Positions 19,096 to 28,567 of a DNA stretch of 64,000 bases are shown in pieces. The notes beneath the pieces were generated by a model, which made no database searches, was not told the DNA's origin, and saw nothing but the letters and a program-made list of their open reading frames with translations. The stretch comes from Methylotenera sp. G11. GTDB lineage: Bacteria; Pseudomonadota; Gammaproteobacteria; Burkholderiales; Methylophilaceae. The DNA lies in assembly GCF_000799735.1 (NCBI RefSeq), contig NZ_JUHH01000001.1, positions 248,001-312,000 of the forward strand, written 5' to 3'. Position 1 is the stretch's first letter. Every line of letters begins with the position of its first letter. A program made the position numbers and the translations under genes.

Positions 19096-20001
19096 TTAAC
19101 CAGTCTTTTTCAGGATTTCATGTAAATTAAACAAATGCGGTCCCAGCTTGCCGCCATAGTTGCCGGCGGAGATGCGCTTGACGCCGCTGGCAGGGCCCAA
19201 TGCACAAATGGCTTCAATGCCTGCTTTCATCGATAGCGCAATATCGTCAAAGGTCAGGCCGTCGATCACGATTTCCATCACGCTTTCGATTTCGGGCGAT
19301 AGTTCGCTGTTGGTAACGCCTTTGAGGGTGGGGCAGAACGCATCATTGGTGGAGGCGAACATGCTTTTGTATTTGCTGCCGACTTTAGAGCCGGAGCGCA
19401 CTACGCCGCCGGGGAAGGGCATGATGACGTTGGGTATTTTTTTCATGGCGTCAATCGCAGTTTCGGCTGCGGCTAATGCCGCCGGCTGCGAGGTGGCCAG
19501 AATCAGGAAGTTGCCGCCGCCGATGGCGCGCACCATGCCGGTGGTTTCTTCGGTCAGGAACTCGCCATCCATGACCGGTATGCGCCAGTAACGTTTGCCG
19601 GCGATGAGTTTCGAGGTCTGGTAGCCATCACCGAAGTAGCGCAGGTGTTTACCCAGGCTGATCATGTCTTCACTTGCAATGCCGGAAAATGCCGCTGCGG
19701 TAGGGCAGGTCAGGATGCATTGTCCCATGCGCGTTTCCAGCTGCTGCATCAGCACTTTGCTGCCCATGGCAAACATCAGGATGCTGACGCCTGGCCTGCC
19801 GTCCGGCGTTTCTTCCGCGGTCATTTCCCGCTCGATGCCGGCTTCAACACCGCAGCCGATCACCGAGGTGGCAAAGCCGGTCATGGCGTTTGCGGCATGG
19901 TATGCCCATTTGTGATTCTGGGCGGTGATGATGACGCGGGTGCCGCGCATATTGAATGCTTCGGCAAAGGTGTCGTCGATTTGTATGCTGTTCAGTAACA
20001 T
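19096..20001 (-). CDS. fhcD: FhcD, formylmethanofuran:H4MPT formyltransferase
   Basis: 301 residues matching Ftr/FhcD, the formyltransferase subunit of the C1 complex. It starts LLNSIQIDDTFAEAFNMRG and contains FATSVIGCGVEAGIERE, the segment GRPGVSILMFAMGSKVLMQQ and the C-terminal SAGNYGGKLGPHLFNLHEIL. This enzyme moves the formyl group between tetrahydromethanopterin and the methanofuran-type carrier. It is 18 bases downstream of the PPOX-family gene and so probably co-transcribed with it. Confidence 0.95.
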   Translation of the reverse strand: MLLNSIQIDDTFAEAFNMRGTRVIITAQNHKWAYHAANAMTGFATSVIGCGVEAGIEREMTAEETPDGRPGVSILMFAMGSKVLMQQLETRMGQCILTCPTAAAFSGIASEDMISLGKHLRYFGDGYQTSKLIAGKRYWRIPVMDGEFLTEETTGMVRAIGGGNFLILATSQPAALAAAETAIDAMKKIPNVIMPFPGGVVRSGSKVGSKYKSMFASTNDAFCPTLKGVTNSELSPEIESVMEIVIDGLTFDDIALSMKAGIEAICALGPASGVKRISAGNYGGKLGPHLFNLHEILKKTG

Positions 20002-20019
20002 AAGTATAGGGTTCTGGGT

Positions 20020-20679
20020 TTAAGCCGTCGGGTCGCCCGATTTGATTTTTTCTATCCATTCTTCAATCTGAATGGTGCCGGTTTTTTCCACTTTTTTCAG
20101 GTCAGCTTCAGGAATCACATCCTGCATCAGGTCGATGCGCTTCCATTCCGCCACCGGGGTTTCGCATGCGGCCCTTGGCACATAACGCGAATCGCGCACT
20201 TTGGTGCGCTGATGGATGTAGCGCGGGCAGTTCTGCCATAGTTCGGATAAGGTCACGCGCACGATGAACTCCGCTTCTTTGTATTCCTGCATCAGCGGGT
20301 CGGTGCGGGAAACGGTGGCCGTGCCCTGCACCCGGATGCGGTGCGGTGTTTCGAATGAGATGAACAGTAGCCCGACCTGCGGATTGGTGCTGATGTTGCC
20401 CATGGAAAAAAACATGCCGTTACCATCGTAACTAGGGAAAACCAGGGTCTTGCTGTCAATCACCTTCACAAAGCCGGCATCGCCGCCTTTATAGGAAACG
20501 GTAGGGCGACCCTGGTGGTCGACCGTGGACAGGAAAAACATATCCATATGCTCGATGAAACCTTTTGCTTCATCGTCAAATTCGGTTTTACAGGCAATAT
20601 CTTCAACGCGGTCCGCCATTTTGCGGGTGCCGAACTCGTCCTGGAATTTGCGATGCTGCTCGCCGTACAGTCTGCTCAT
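20020..20679 (-). CDS. Pyridoxamine 5'-phosphate oxidase (PPOX)-family FMN-binding-fold protein
   Basis: 219 residues from the ATG at 20679, which has AAAGGA 6 bases upstream (an ATG one codon earlier is also possible). Segments DHQGRPTVSYKGGDAGFVKV, LVFPSYDGNGMFFSMGNIS and VGLLFISFETPHRIRVQGTA are typical of the split-barrel PPOX class that binds FMN or F420. Relatives are mostly uncharacterised. The gene is inserted between fhcA (11 bases away) and fhcD, a place where no such gene belongs to the known complex. It may be a flavin-dependent accessory of C1 metabolism or a passenger. Confidence 0.82.
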   Translation of the reverse strand: MSRLYGEQHRKFQDEFGTRKMADRVEDIACKTEFDDEAKGFIEHMDMFFLSTVDHQGRPTVSYKGGDAGFVKVIDSKTLVFPSYDGNGMFFSMGNISTNPQVGLLFISFETPHRIRVQGTATVSRTDPLMQEYKEAEFIVRVTLSELWQNCPRYIHQRTKVRDSRYVPRAACETPVAEWKRIDLMQDVIPEADLKKVEKTGTIQIEEWIEKIKSGDPTA

Positions 20680-20689
20680 CATTGATCCT

Positions 20690-22375
20690 TTATTTTTTGT
20701 TGTTGTGATGCGCGACAACCTGGCCGCGGCCATCGCTGCTGATTTCATCATCACTGATTTTAAAATTATCCATCTGCATGGTCTGGTAGCGATCGAAATA
20801 CTCTTTCAGGTCTTTTTCCACGCCGATATCAAATGCCGGTTTTGCGGTGTGGGTCACGCCCCATACCACTTTGACGACGCGGCCGTCTTTAACCGCCAGG
20901 TCGCCATTCTTGAAGACATAATCCGGTTTGCTGAACATGGCTTCGCGGTCGGCCTGGTCGGTATATACGGTAATGTCAGCCGCGGCACCTGTACCCAGGT
21001 GGCCGCGGTCATGCAGGCCGATCAGTTTGCCGGCGCCGGCACGGGTCATGATGGCGATCTCATACAGGCTGTATTCGCGATCCAGACTGGTCAGGTTGCT
21101 CATGGCTTGCGCATCCAGGTTCAGCTTGGCAAAGGCTTCGTTCCTGAAGGTCTTGTCCATCAACAGACGAATCAGGTGCGGGTAGCTGGTAAACGGTGCG
21201 CCGTTGGGGTGGTCGGTGGTTAAGAAGATGCGCCACGGGTCTTCCACCGAGAGGAATAACTCCAGGCCAATCGCCCATTGCAGGGCGTTCACGTAATTCT
21301 GGTCACGGTATTTGAATGGCAGCACACCGCAGCCGGCGTCGCATTCAATATCCATGATTACCGATTTTTTCGGGTTCGCATGTTTTGCATTCAGGTGCTG
21401 CATCATGGAGTCGCCGGAGGCGGTCACAGTTTGCCCGAACAGGATCTGCCCGACATCGGTGGTGATATGCTTGTTTTTATTGATGGCCTCGGCAATCTGT
21501 GCCGCAGCGGATGAAAACTTCTTGTCGCCTTCCGTGCCGTAGCTGTGGAACTGGATGTGGGTGAGGTGCATAGGCAGGCCGCTGCTGGCACTCATGGTGT
21601 CTAAAGTAGTGGCAAAGTTGCCCGCAGCCCCGAGGTTGTTGCAATGCACATGCAGCGGTTTGGCAATGCCAAGGTCATGCACGGCACGGCTTAAGCTTTG
21701 CAGGATTTCACGCGGCGTGACCTGGTAGTGCACATTGTTTTCATCCAGGTTCAGCCTGCGCTGGTTGAATTTGAAAGCATTGATGCCGCCGGGGTTAACG
21801 ACCTTGATGCCGATAGCCTGCGTCGCATGCAGTATCCATGCAACATAGTCATTGATGGCTTTCTGGTCTTTTTTTGCCGCTAGCATGCGCAGGAAGTAAT
21901 CATCATTGCCCAGCATGGCGTAGCCGCCTTTGTCTATCATCGGCGTGTCACCCATTTCCAGGTGTGCCTGGCGGGCGTTGACCGGGGAGATTGCAGGCTC
22001 GAATGCTGCGGTATAACCCATTTCGATATACCTGAAGCCGGTGTCGGTCGTGCTCGGTGTTGCATGGTGGCTGCAATGCGGCGTGCAGATGTGCGCTTCC
22101 GGCTCGCTCAGGTTTTTGATTTCCTGCCGCTGCTTTTCCTGATATTCCGGCAGCATCATGCGTGCAATGTTGATTTTGCCGCCGCCGATATGGCTGTGCA
22201 TGTCGATCGCACCTGCCATGACCACTTTACCGCTCAGGTCAAAGGTCTGGCTGATTTTTTCTGTGTCCGCAGGTTTTGCGATGATGCGGCCGTTATGGAT
22301 GTAGATATCCTCAATCACGCCATTTTTCTGGTGTGCAGGGTCATAGATTCTGCCGTTCTTAAGCAGGGTAATCAT
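20690..22375 (-). CDS. fhcA: FhcA, formyltransferase/hydrolase complex subunit A
   Basis: 561 residues of the amidohydrolase superfamily, homologous to FmdA/FwdA. The metal-binding HxH lies in AGAIDMHSHIGGGKINIAR near residue 57. Other recognisable parts are AHICTPHCSHHATPSTTDTG, KVVNPGGINAFKF, VHCNNLGAAGNFATTLDTM, and LTTDHPNGAPFTSYPHLIRL. FhcA hydrolyses the formylated carrier to formate in the FhcABCD complex. It overlaps the end of fhcB by 4 bases (ATGA), so the two are translationally coupled. Confidence 0.95.
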   Translation of the reverse strand: MITLLKNGRIYDPAHQKNGVIEDIYIHNGRIIAKPADTEKISQTFDLSGKVVMAGAIDMHSHIGGGKINIARMMLPEYQEKQRQEIKNLSEPEAHICTPHCSHHATPSTTDTGFRYIEMGYTAAFEPAISPVNARQAHLEMGDTPMIDKGGYAMLGNDDYFLRMLAAKKDQKAINDYVAWILHATQAIGIKVVNPGGINAFKFNQRRLNLDENNVHYQVTPREILQSLSRAVHDLGIAKPLHVHCNNLGAAGNFATTLDTMSASSGLPMHLTHIQFHSYGTEGDKKFSSAAAQIAEAINKNKHITTDVGQILFGQTVTASGDSMMQHLNAKHANPKKSVIMDIECDAGCGVLPFKYRDQNYVNALQWAIGLELFLSVEDPWRIFLTTDHPNGAPFTSYPHLIRLLMDKTFRNEAFAKLNLDAQAMSNLTSLDREYSLYEIAIMTRAGAGKLIGLHDRGHLGTGAAADITVYTDQADREAMFSKPDYVFKNGDLAVKDGRVVKVVWGVTHTAKPAFDIGVEKDLKEYFDRYQTMQMDNFKISDDEISSDGRGQVVAHHNNKK

Positions 22376-23655
22376 GCTGTAGTCTCACTCAAAAGCTGTG
22401 CTTCAATTTTTGCCATGACTTCATTCAGGCTGGGCAAACCGCTGTCACGCACCTTTTTCAGCGGCAGCGTGATGGAGCTGTCCATGCGGAACATCAGGCC
22501 GGCATGGTCAACACCGGGGATTCCTGTCGGAATGAACACATCGGGGACGTGCCCACATTGAATATCCGGGTGGCCGATCACGATCGCAGGGGGTTGGGTT
22601 TCCGGCACCTTATGCGGATTGAACGTGCTGATCCACATGACAGCATCGCAGCTGTCCAGCTGTTTTTGCGTCGAGAAGTGGTATGTGTCATATTCAGGTA
22701 TGCCGTTGCGGTAGCGGCTTCTGGTCGGGTAGCCCGAGAGCCATGTGCTCACGTTGTTGACCGAGCTGTCGCCGTCCCCTGAGTTCAAAGGCAGGCCAGC
22801 GGCGCGAGTGCTCTCGTTGAGCTTGCTGACCAGCTGTACGATGCTCTGGATGGCCAGTTCCGCATGCGGGATTTTCAAGGCGCCGGCTGACCATACGATG
22901 ACTGCGTATTTTGCGGCTTTTAATTTCTCTATCAGTCCGGTCAATGTTTCCGGTGCAATGCCGGCGATGTGATCAGCGTTTAATTTCTTTCCGCTCAGCA
23001 GGGCGTTAAGCGCATTGATGACTTCCGGCAGCTGGCTTGTGGCGGCGGGGATGAGCGTCGGCGCCTTGCCGTCAGGTGCGACATTCGCTTTTGCCGTTTC
23101 AGCCGGTGCCCCCAGGAAAATGAGTTCCGGTGTTGGCTTGCTGAAGAGCTGGTCGGTGTTCCACGCCAGCTTTTCAAAAAAACGCGGGTGGCTGCCGGTA
23201 ATGTCGGTGCCGATGGCCAGTATCAGGTCTGCGCGGTTTTTGATTTCAGAAAGTGTAGTGGTGAGCCATCCGCTGTTCTGCATGGTGCGGGTATTGTTGA
23301 CGGTCCCTTCGCTATGCATATGGTCCAGCGTGGCATTGGTTTTTTCTGCAAGGCTGGCTACTGCGCGCATGCCCTGGACTTCAGTTCCCAGCCCGGCAAA
23401 TAAAGGCTGCCTGCTTTTGCTTAATATCCGCGCAGCTGCAATGATTGCATCTTCCAGGCTGGCTGGTTTGCCTGCCAGCAGCGGGGTGGCGGATGCTGGA
23501 GTCGCCAGCGCCCGTTCGAAAAAGCGGATGCCTTTGGTACAGCCGTTTTGCATGGACAATGCAGGATTTGTACTCAGGCTGACATCGTCACACAGCAGGC
23601 CACATGCAGGGCAGGTTATGCTAATCGGTACGTCTTCGAGATTGCTATTCTTCAT
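22372..23655 (-). CDS. fhcB: FhcB, formyltransferase/hydrolase complex subunit B
   Basis: 427 residues related to FmdB/FwdB. The N-terminal [15 protein letters not shown] keeps the Cys-rich start of the archaeal protein, but as in other bacterial FhcB the molybdopterin/redox functions are expected to be lost and the subunit structural. Other landmarks are [35 protein letters not shown] and the C-terminal [20 protein letters not shown]. It is the first gene of the cluster and divergent from ndk over a 138-base promoter region. Confidence 0.92.
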   Translation of the reverse strand: MKNSNLEDVPISITCPACGLLCDDVSLSTNPALSMQNGCTKGIRFFERALATPASATPLLAGKPASLEDAIIAAARILSKSRQPLFAGLGTEVQGMRAVASLAEKTNATLDHMHSEGTVNNTRTMQNSGWLTTTLSEIKNRADLILAIGTDITGSHPRFFEKLAWNTDQLFSKPTPELIFLGAPAETAKANVAPDGKAPTLIPAATSQLPEVINALNALLSGKKLNADHIAGIAPETLTGLIEKLKAAKYAVIVWSAGALKIPHAELAIQSIVQLVSKLNESTRAAGLPLNSGDGDSSVNNVSTWLSGYPTRSRYRNGIPEYDTYHFSTQKQLDSCDAVMWISTFNPHKVPETQPPAIVIGHPDIQCGHVPDVFIPTGIPGVDHAGLMFRMDSSITLPLKKVRDSGLPSLNEVMAKIEAQLLSETTA

Positions 23656-23793
23656 GTTGATATTAATTTTGCCACATTGAGCGGCTATTCTAAACCTGTT
23701 TTATTAAAAACTAATCTTAAAAGTTGGTTTATTTTAAGTGCTAAAAATGGTATTTTAACGGTCTTTTCAATAAGTAAACTTAACGGAGTAGTT

Positions 23794-24198
23794 ATGGCAA
23801 TTCAACGTACGCTTTCTATCATCAAACCTGATGCAGTTGCAAAAAATGTGATCGGTAAAATTTACACGCGTTTTGAAAACGCCGGCTTGAAAATCGTTGC
23901 TGCAAAAATGGCGCAATTGACTCAGGCTGAGGCTGAAGGTTTCTATGCTGTGCACAAAGAGCGTCCTTTCTTTGCTGACCTGGTTAAATTCATGATCTCA
24001 GGCCCAGTGATGATTCAAGCGCTGGAAGGCGAAAACGCAGTTCAGGTTAACCGTGACCTGATGGGTGCTACCAACCCTAAAGAAGCGGCTGCCGGCACTA
24101 TCCGTGCTGACTTTGCAGAAAGCATCGACGCTAATGCCGTTCACGGTTCTGATTCTGCTGAGAATGCAGCGATCGAAATCAAATACTTCTTTGGTTAA
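23794..24198 (+). CDS. ndk: Nucleoside diphosphate kinase
   Basis: 134 residues from the ATG at 23794, preceded by GGAG; the open frame extends farther upstream without support. The enzyme equalises NTP pools by a phosphohistidine ping-pong mechanism. [16 protein letters not shown], the Kpn-loop region and the active-site [16 protein letters not shown] with its catalytic His are all intact. The C-terminus stops at YFFG, several residues shorter than E. coli Ndk, which is common. It stands upstream of rlmN, as in many beta- and gammaproteobacteria. Confidence 0.95.
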   Translation: MAIQRTLSIIKPDAVAKNVIGKIYTRFENAGLKIVAAKMAQLTQAEAEGFYAVHKERPFFADLVKFMISGPVMIQALEGENAVQVNRDLMGATNPKEAAAGTIRADFAESIDANAVHGSDSAENAAIEIKYFFG

Positions 24199-24208
24199 TC
24201 GTTTTATT

Positions 24209-24360
24209 TAGCCACAGATGTAACCGTGAAGGTCATCAACACCCCACTAAAGGGCTAAGTCAGTGTATGGCTTGCCTGTAGAATATATGCACTAAAGTGC
24301 ATTTTCACATGTCCAAGCCCTAAGTGGGGGGCGTGACACACAGATAAGCACGGATAAAAC
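24209..24360. repeat. Nested inverted-repeat element between ndk and rlmN
   Basis: CCCCACTAAAGGGCT at 24242-24256 pairs imperfectly with AGCCCTAAGTGGGG at 24316-24329, enclosing a small GCAC/GTGC palindrome at 24289-24300. Outside this, AGCCACAGATG on the left and ACACAGATAAGCACGGATAA on the right resemble the arms of the element at 53696-53797. It could be a mobile palindromic repeat or a structured RNA. Confidence 0.5.
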
Positions 24361-24417
24361 CAGTTCTGAGATTGTAGTTTTGTTCGTGTGTTCCATTATT
24401 AATAGCAGGTATCAACT

Positions 24418-25521
24418 TTGGTCAATTTACTCAATTTCAATCAGGCACAGCTCGCACAATGGTTCACGGAACATGGTGAAAAGCCTTTTCGTGCCAAGCA
24501 GTTGATGCGCTGGATGCATCATTTCGGCGTGCATGATTTTGAGCAGATGACCGATATTGCCAAAAGCCTGCGCGAAAAACTCACAAGAGAGGCAGAGATT
24601 GTCCTGCCTGCCGTGCAGCACGAACAAGTATCCAGTGACGGAACCCGCAAATGGCTGGTCGGCACCGATGCCGCCAACAGTATCGAAACCGTGTTTATCC
24701 CCGAGGATGACCGTGGTACTTTGTGTGTTTCGAGCCAGGTTGGCTGTGCGCTGGAATGCACCTTCTGTTCGACTGGCCGCCAGGGCTTCAACCGTAACCT
24801 GAGCGTATCCGAGATTATCGGCCAGTTGGCAATCGCTGACCGCTCATTGCGTCAGGAAAGCGGCTACGACCTGTTGCCGCCCGGTGAGCGCATCATCAGC
24901 AACGTGGTGATGATGGGTATGGGTGAACCGCTGGCTAACTACGATAATGTAGTGACCGCGATGCAGATCATGCTGGATGACAGCGCTTATGGATTAAGCC
25001 GCCGTCGCGTGACCCTTTCAACCAGCGGGCTGGTGCCTGCAATGGACAGGCTGAAAGAAGACTGTCCGGTTGCCCTTGCTGTTTCGCTGCATGCGCCAAA
25101 TGATGCGCTGCGCGATGTGATTGTCCCGATCAATAAAAAATATCCGCTTAAAGAGTTGATGGCTGCCTGCAACCGTTATCTTGAAAAAGCGCCGCGCGAT
25201 TTTGTCACGTTTGAATACGTCATGCTGGATGGCGTCAATGATACCGTCGAGCATGCACACCAGCTGCTTGAGCTGGTCAAGAATGTATCCTGCAAGTTTA
25301 ATTTAATCCCTTTTAATCCTTTTCCCAATAGCGGGTATGAGACTTCCAAGCCCAGCCATGTCAGGGTATTCCGTGACATTCTGATGCAGGCCGGATATGT
25401 CGTGACCGTGCGCAAAACCCGCGGTGAGGATATTGATGCCGCATGCGGCCAGTTAGCTGGTAAAGTGCTGGATAAAACAAAACGTACTTCCAAGCGAATT
25501 CCAATTGAGGCGGTTGAATGA
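24418..25521 (+). CDS. rlmN: RlmN, dual-specificity 23S rRNA/tRNA adenine C2 methyltransferase
   Basis: 367 residues. A radical SAM enzyme that methylates A2503 of 23S rRNA and A37 of some tRNAs. The cluster motif [11 protein letters not shown] supplies the CxxxCxxC ligands; the second methyl-carrying Cys is in [11 protein letters not shown] near the C-terminus. The conserved [11 protein letters not shown] and [17 protein letters not shown] are present. The start codon is TTG at 24418, with AGG about 8 bases before it; no ATG near it would keep the conserved N-terminus. It overlaps pilW by 4 bases and opens the superoperon. Confidence 0.94.
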   Translation: MVNLLNFNQAQLAQWFTEHGEKPFRAKQLMRWMHHFGVHDFEQMTDIAKSLREKLTREAEIVLPAVQHEQVSSDGTRKWLVGTDAANSIETVFIPEDDRGTLCVSSQVGCALECTFCSTGRQGFNRNLSVSEIIGQLAIADRSLRQESGYDLLPPGERIISNVVMMGMGEPLANYDNVVTAMQIMLDDSAYGLSRRRVTLSTSGLVPAMDRLKEDCPVALAVSLHAPNDALRDVIVPINKKYPLKELMAACNRYLEKAPRDFVTFEYVMLDGVNDTVEHAHQLLELVKNVSCKFNLIPFNPFPNSGYETSKPSHVRVFRDILMQAGYVVTVRKTRGEDIDAACGQLAGKVLDKTKRTSKRIPIEAVE

Positions 25522-26279
25522 ATAAGATAAGTTTTAGCAGGCTGGTTCTGATAGCGTTTATTTCAATGCTGGCTGCCGGTTGCGCCAGCCAGCAACAGCA
25601 GGAAGCTGCTGACCGGAACCTGAGGGAGCGCGCGCGTTCCCATACGGATCTGGGAGCGGCCTATTACCAGCAGAAGCAATTGGATATCGCGCTGGAAGAG
25701 TTCTCCCTCGCTGCGAAAATTGATCCTAATTACGGGTTGGCCTATAACGGCCTGGGGCTGGTCAATGCTGCGCTGGGCCGTGATGATCTGGCTGAAAAGA
25801 ATTTCCAGAGAGCGTTGCAGATCGAGCCCGGAAATTCCGAGTCACATAATAACTTCGGTAGTTTCTTATGCTCCAGAAACCGGATTGATGAGTCGATAAA
25901 AGAGTTCATGGCAGCAGTCAGGAACCCGTTGTATGTAACCCCGGCGGTTGCTTACACGAATGCCGGCATTTGCTCTGTGCGCAAGCAGGATGTTGCAAAT
26001 GCCGAGATTTACCTGCAAAAGGCTTTAGAGTTGGAGCCGTTAGCTTCAACCGCTGCATACCAGCTTGCTTTGATCCAGTTTAACCGTGATGATGCGGCCA
26101 AAGCTAAAACTACATTGCAGAATGTGGTGTTGAGCCAGCCAACGCCTGAGAATTTATGGCTGTCCATACTGATTGCGCGCAAATTGGGCGCTAAAAACGA
26201 TGAAGCCAGTTATGCGCTGCAATTGCGCCGTCAGTACCCTAATTCAGAGCAGGCAAAGCTGCTGGCTAGCGGTAAGTAG
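25518..26279 (+). CDS. pilW: PilW (PilF), type IV pilus biogenesis/stability lipoprotein
   Basis: 253 residues. A lipoprotein signal ends at the lipobox LAAGC, followed by six or so tetratricopeptide repeats (for example [20 protein letters not shown] and [20 protein letters not shown]). PilW/PilF is the outer-membrane pilotin needed for PilQ secretin multimerisation. Its position between rlmN and rodZ is the usual one in beta- and gammaproteobacteria. With pilU at 9720, this indicates that the cell makes type IV pili. Confidence 0.92.
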   Translation: MNKISFSRLVLIAFISMLAAGCASQQQQEAADRNLRERARSHTDLGAAYYQQKQLDIALEEFSLAAKIDPNYGLAYNGLGLVNAALGRDDLAEKNFQRALQIEPGNSESHNNFGSFLCSRNRIDESIKEFMAAVRNPLYVTPAVAYTNAGICSVRKQDVANAEIYLQKALELEPLASTAAYQLALIQFNRDDAAKAKTTLQNVVLSQPTPENLWLSILIARKLGAKNDEASYALQLRRQYPNSEQAKLLASGK

Positions 26280-26293
26280 GGACAGGAAGCGTT

Positions 26294-27268
26294 ATGGCTG
26301 AATTACAGGAAATGGAAAAAGAAGCAACGGTCACTGAACAGCAGGATCAACCGGTAACATTGGGGCAGGTTTTGCAGGCGGCGCGGGTAGCCAAAGAGCT
26401 TTCATTGCAGGATGTTTCCGATAACCTGCGCTTCAGTGTCAAGCAGATCAGCGCCCTTGAAAACGGGCAGTATGATTTGCTGCCTGATGCAATGATCACA
26501 CGCGGATTTATCCGCAACTATGCAAGGCTGCTGGAACTGGATGCAGAACCTTTGCTTGTAAGCTACCGTCAGTCTGTGGCCTCTGAAACAGACCGGGGCA
26601 TTACTGTGCGGTCATCCATGCGTCCGGTGCAGCTCACTAAAGAGAGTCTGCCCTGGCTGAAATACATGCTGGCCAGTATCCTGGTGCTGCTGTTCCTGCT
26701 CGCGTGGCTGTTTTATGTGGATTACATGCCTAAAACTCCAGCGGTTGCGGTCGATAAAGCCCCTGAAGTCGCTGCGGAAGCCGCACCTGTTGCTGAGCCT
26801 TTGCCGGAAATCGCTTTGCCGGCCGCACAGCGCGAGACTGAAAGCGCAGTCTCCGTGCCTGATCTGCAGGCAGATCCCCAAGCTGCTTTAAACACCGCTG
26901 CACAGCCCGCAACTAATGCTGCTGATGTAAAACAGCCATTGGGTACGGTTACACAGGCTGACCTGAAACCGTTAGCGCCGTCGATTGTACCGAGCCAGCC
27001 ACCTGCCGCCGCCAGCCCGGTTAAACCTGCCGATAAAACCGTCACCATGGTTTTCACCGCAAAAACCTGGGTGAGCGTGACGGATAAATCCGGTAAAGTG
27101 GTGTTTGAGAAAATGACCCGCAGCGGGGATCAGGAAACGATCAATGCAGTGCCGCCACTCAACGTGGTGATCGGCAATGCGAGCGGTACTAAATTAAATT
27201 TTGGCGGCAAGGATATTGATCTTGCCCCCAATACTAGAGATAACGTAGCACGTATTACTTTGGAGTAG
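26294..27268 (+). CDS. rodZ: RodZ, cytoskeletal transmembrane protein
   Basis: 324 residues. A cytoplasmic Xre-like helix-turn-helix (about 20-90, LGQVLQAARVAKELSLQDVS) binds MreB; one membrane span follows at about 117-136 (LASILVLLFLLAWLFYVDYM); then an Ala/Pro-rich linker and a C-terminal DUF4115 beta domain (VTMVFTAKTWVSVTDKSGKV). RodZ controls rod shape and MreB assembly. AGGA precedes the ATG. Next gene ispG starts 3 bases after the stop and takes its ribosome site from the rodZ 3' end. Confidence 0.92.
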   Translation: MAELQEMEKEATVTEQQDQPVTLGQVLQAARVAKELSLQDVSDNLRFSVKQISALENGQYDLLPDAMITRGFIRNYARLLELDAEPLLVSYRQSVASETDRGITVRSSMRPVQLTKESLPWLKYMLASILVLLFLLAWLFYVDYMPKTPAVAVDKAPEVAAEAAPVAEPLPEIALPAAQRETESAVSVPDLQADPQAALNTAAQPATNAADVKQPLGTVTQADLKPLAPSIVPSQPPAAASPVKPADKTVTMVFTAKTWVSVTDKSGKVVFEKMTRSGDQETINAVPPLNVVIGNASGTKLNFGGKDIDLAPNTRDNVARITLE

Positions 27269-27271
27269 CTG

Positions 27272-28567
27272 TTGAGCTTGTCTATACAAATTAAGCCACG
27301 TCACACATTGCAGGTCATGATCGGCCACATTCCCGTCGGCGGTGGCTTGAACGGCACCATACCGGCGCCGGTGGTGGTGCAGAGCATGACCAATACCGAT
27401 ACCGCCGATGCCGCTGCGACGATTAGCCAGGTTTATGAGCTGTGGCAGGCCGGTTCTGAAGTCGTGCGCATTACCGTCAACTCGCCTGAGGCTGCTGCCC
27501 AGGTCGGCAATATCCGTCGCGGGCTGGATGCCTTGGGCTGCAATGTGCCGCTGGTGGGTGATTTCCACTATAACGGCCATAAATTGCTGGCACAGTATCC
27601 TGAGTGTGCCGAGGCGCTGGCAAAATACCGCATTAATCCGGGTAATGTAGGCAAAGGCTCCAAACGGGATGAGCAGTTTGCCTACATGATAGAAGCGGCT
27701 ATCCGCTATAAAAAATGTGTGCGCATCGGCGTGAACTGGGGCAGCCTGGACCAGGCCAAAATGGCACAGATGATGGATGATAATGCCAAGCTTGCAGCGC
27801 CGCTGAGTGCGGATGCTCTCATGCGTGAAGCATTGATCCAGTCTGCGTTGGAGAGCGCTGAGCAGGCAGTGGCGCTGGGGTTGCCTGCGAACCAGATTAT
27901 TATTTCCTGCAAGGTGAGTGATGTGCAGGATCTGGTCAAGGTTTATACCGAGCTGGCTGCACGCTGCGATTACCCGCTGCATTTAGGCCTCACTGAAGCC
28001 GGAATGGGGTCAAAAGGCATTGTGGCCTCAACGGCTGCGCTGGCTTTGTGCCTGCAGCAGGGCATCGGTAACACGATCCGCGTTTCCCTGACGCCGGAGC
28101 CGAATGAATCACGTACCAAAGAAGTGGTGGTCGCGCAGGAAATCCTGCAAACCATGGGGATACGCTCATTTACGCCGCTGGTGACTGCATGTCCGGGTTG
28201 CGGCCGCACGACCTCTACCTATTTCCAGGAGCTGGCCATGCAGATTCAAAGTTATCTGCGCAACCAGATGCCGGTATGGCGCAGCCAGTACGCCGGCGTG
28301 GAAAACATGAATGTAGCGGTAATGGGTTGTGTGGTGAATGGCCCGGGTGAGTCCAAGCTTGCGAATATCGGCATCAGCCTGCCCGGTACCGGTGAAGTGC
28401 CGGTTGCCCCGGTATTTGTCGATGGCGAGAAGACGGTAACGCTGAAAGGCGATAATATCGCGCAGGAATTCCAGGCGATTGTTGAAGATTACGTGCAAGC
28501 GAATTATGGTGAAGGTGGTAAATTACAATTTACTCGTAGGGTAATACCACTAGGGGTAGTTAAATAA
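27272..28567 (+). CDS. ispG: IspG (GcpE), HMBPP synthase
   Basis: 431 residues. An iron-sulfur enzyme of the MEP isoprenoid pathway that makes HMBPP from MEcPP using flavodoxin as electron donor. The TIM-barrel part has [18 protein letters not shown], the C-terminal part carries the cluster ligands in [20 protein letters not shown] and [17 protein letters not shown]. The start is TTG at 27272 with GGAG 6 bases upstream. The last 15 or so codons are AT-rich and unlike the body of the gene, and the stop TAA overlaps the ATG of the next, foreign-looking gene, so the native 3' end may have been replaced. Confidence 0.93.
   Translation: MSLSIQIKPRHTLQVMIGHIPVGGGLNGTIPAPVVVQSMTNTDTADAAATISQVYELWQAGSEVVRITVNSPEAAAQVGNIRRGLDALGCNVPLVGDFHYNGHKLLAQYPECAEALAKYRINPGNVGKGSKRDEQFAYMIEAAIRYKKCVRIGVNWGSLDQAKMAQMMDDNAKLAAPLSADALMREALIQSALESAEQAVALGLPANQIIISCKVSDVQDLVKVYTELAARCDYPLHLGLTEAGMGSKGIVASTAALALCLQQGIGNTIRVSLTPEPNESRTKEVVVAQEILQTMGIRSFTPLVTACPGCGRTTSTYFQELAMQIQSYLRNQMPVWRSQYAGVENMNVAVMGCVVNGPGESKLANIGISLPGTGEVPVAPVFVDGEKTVTLKGDNIAQEFQAIVEDYVQANYGEGGKLQFTRRVIPLGVVK

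Noticed and set aside
20680-20754. Extension of the PPOX-family gene into fhcA
   Set aside because: It would overlap fhcA by 65 bases and its sequence is Ala/Met/Thr-rich and unlike the family; AAAGGA points to the ATG at 20679.
23548-23793. Long N-terminal extension of ndk
   Set aside because: It reads antisense to fhcB and through the divergent promoter; the normal Ndk start MAIQRT has a ribosome site.
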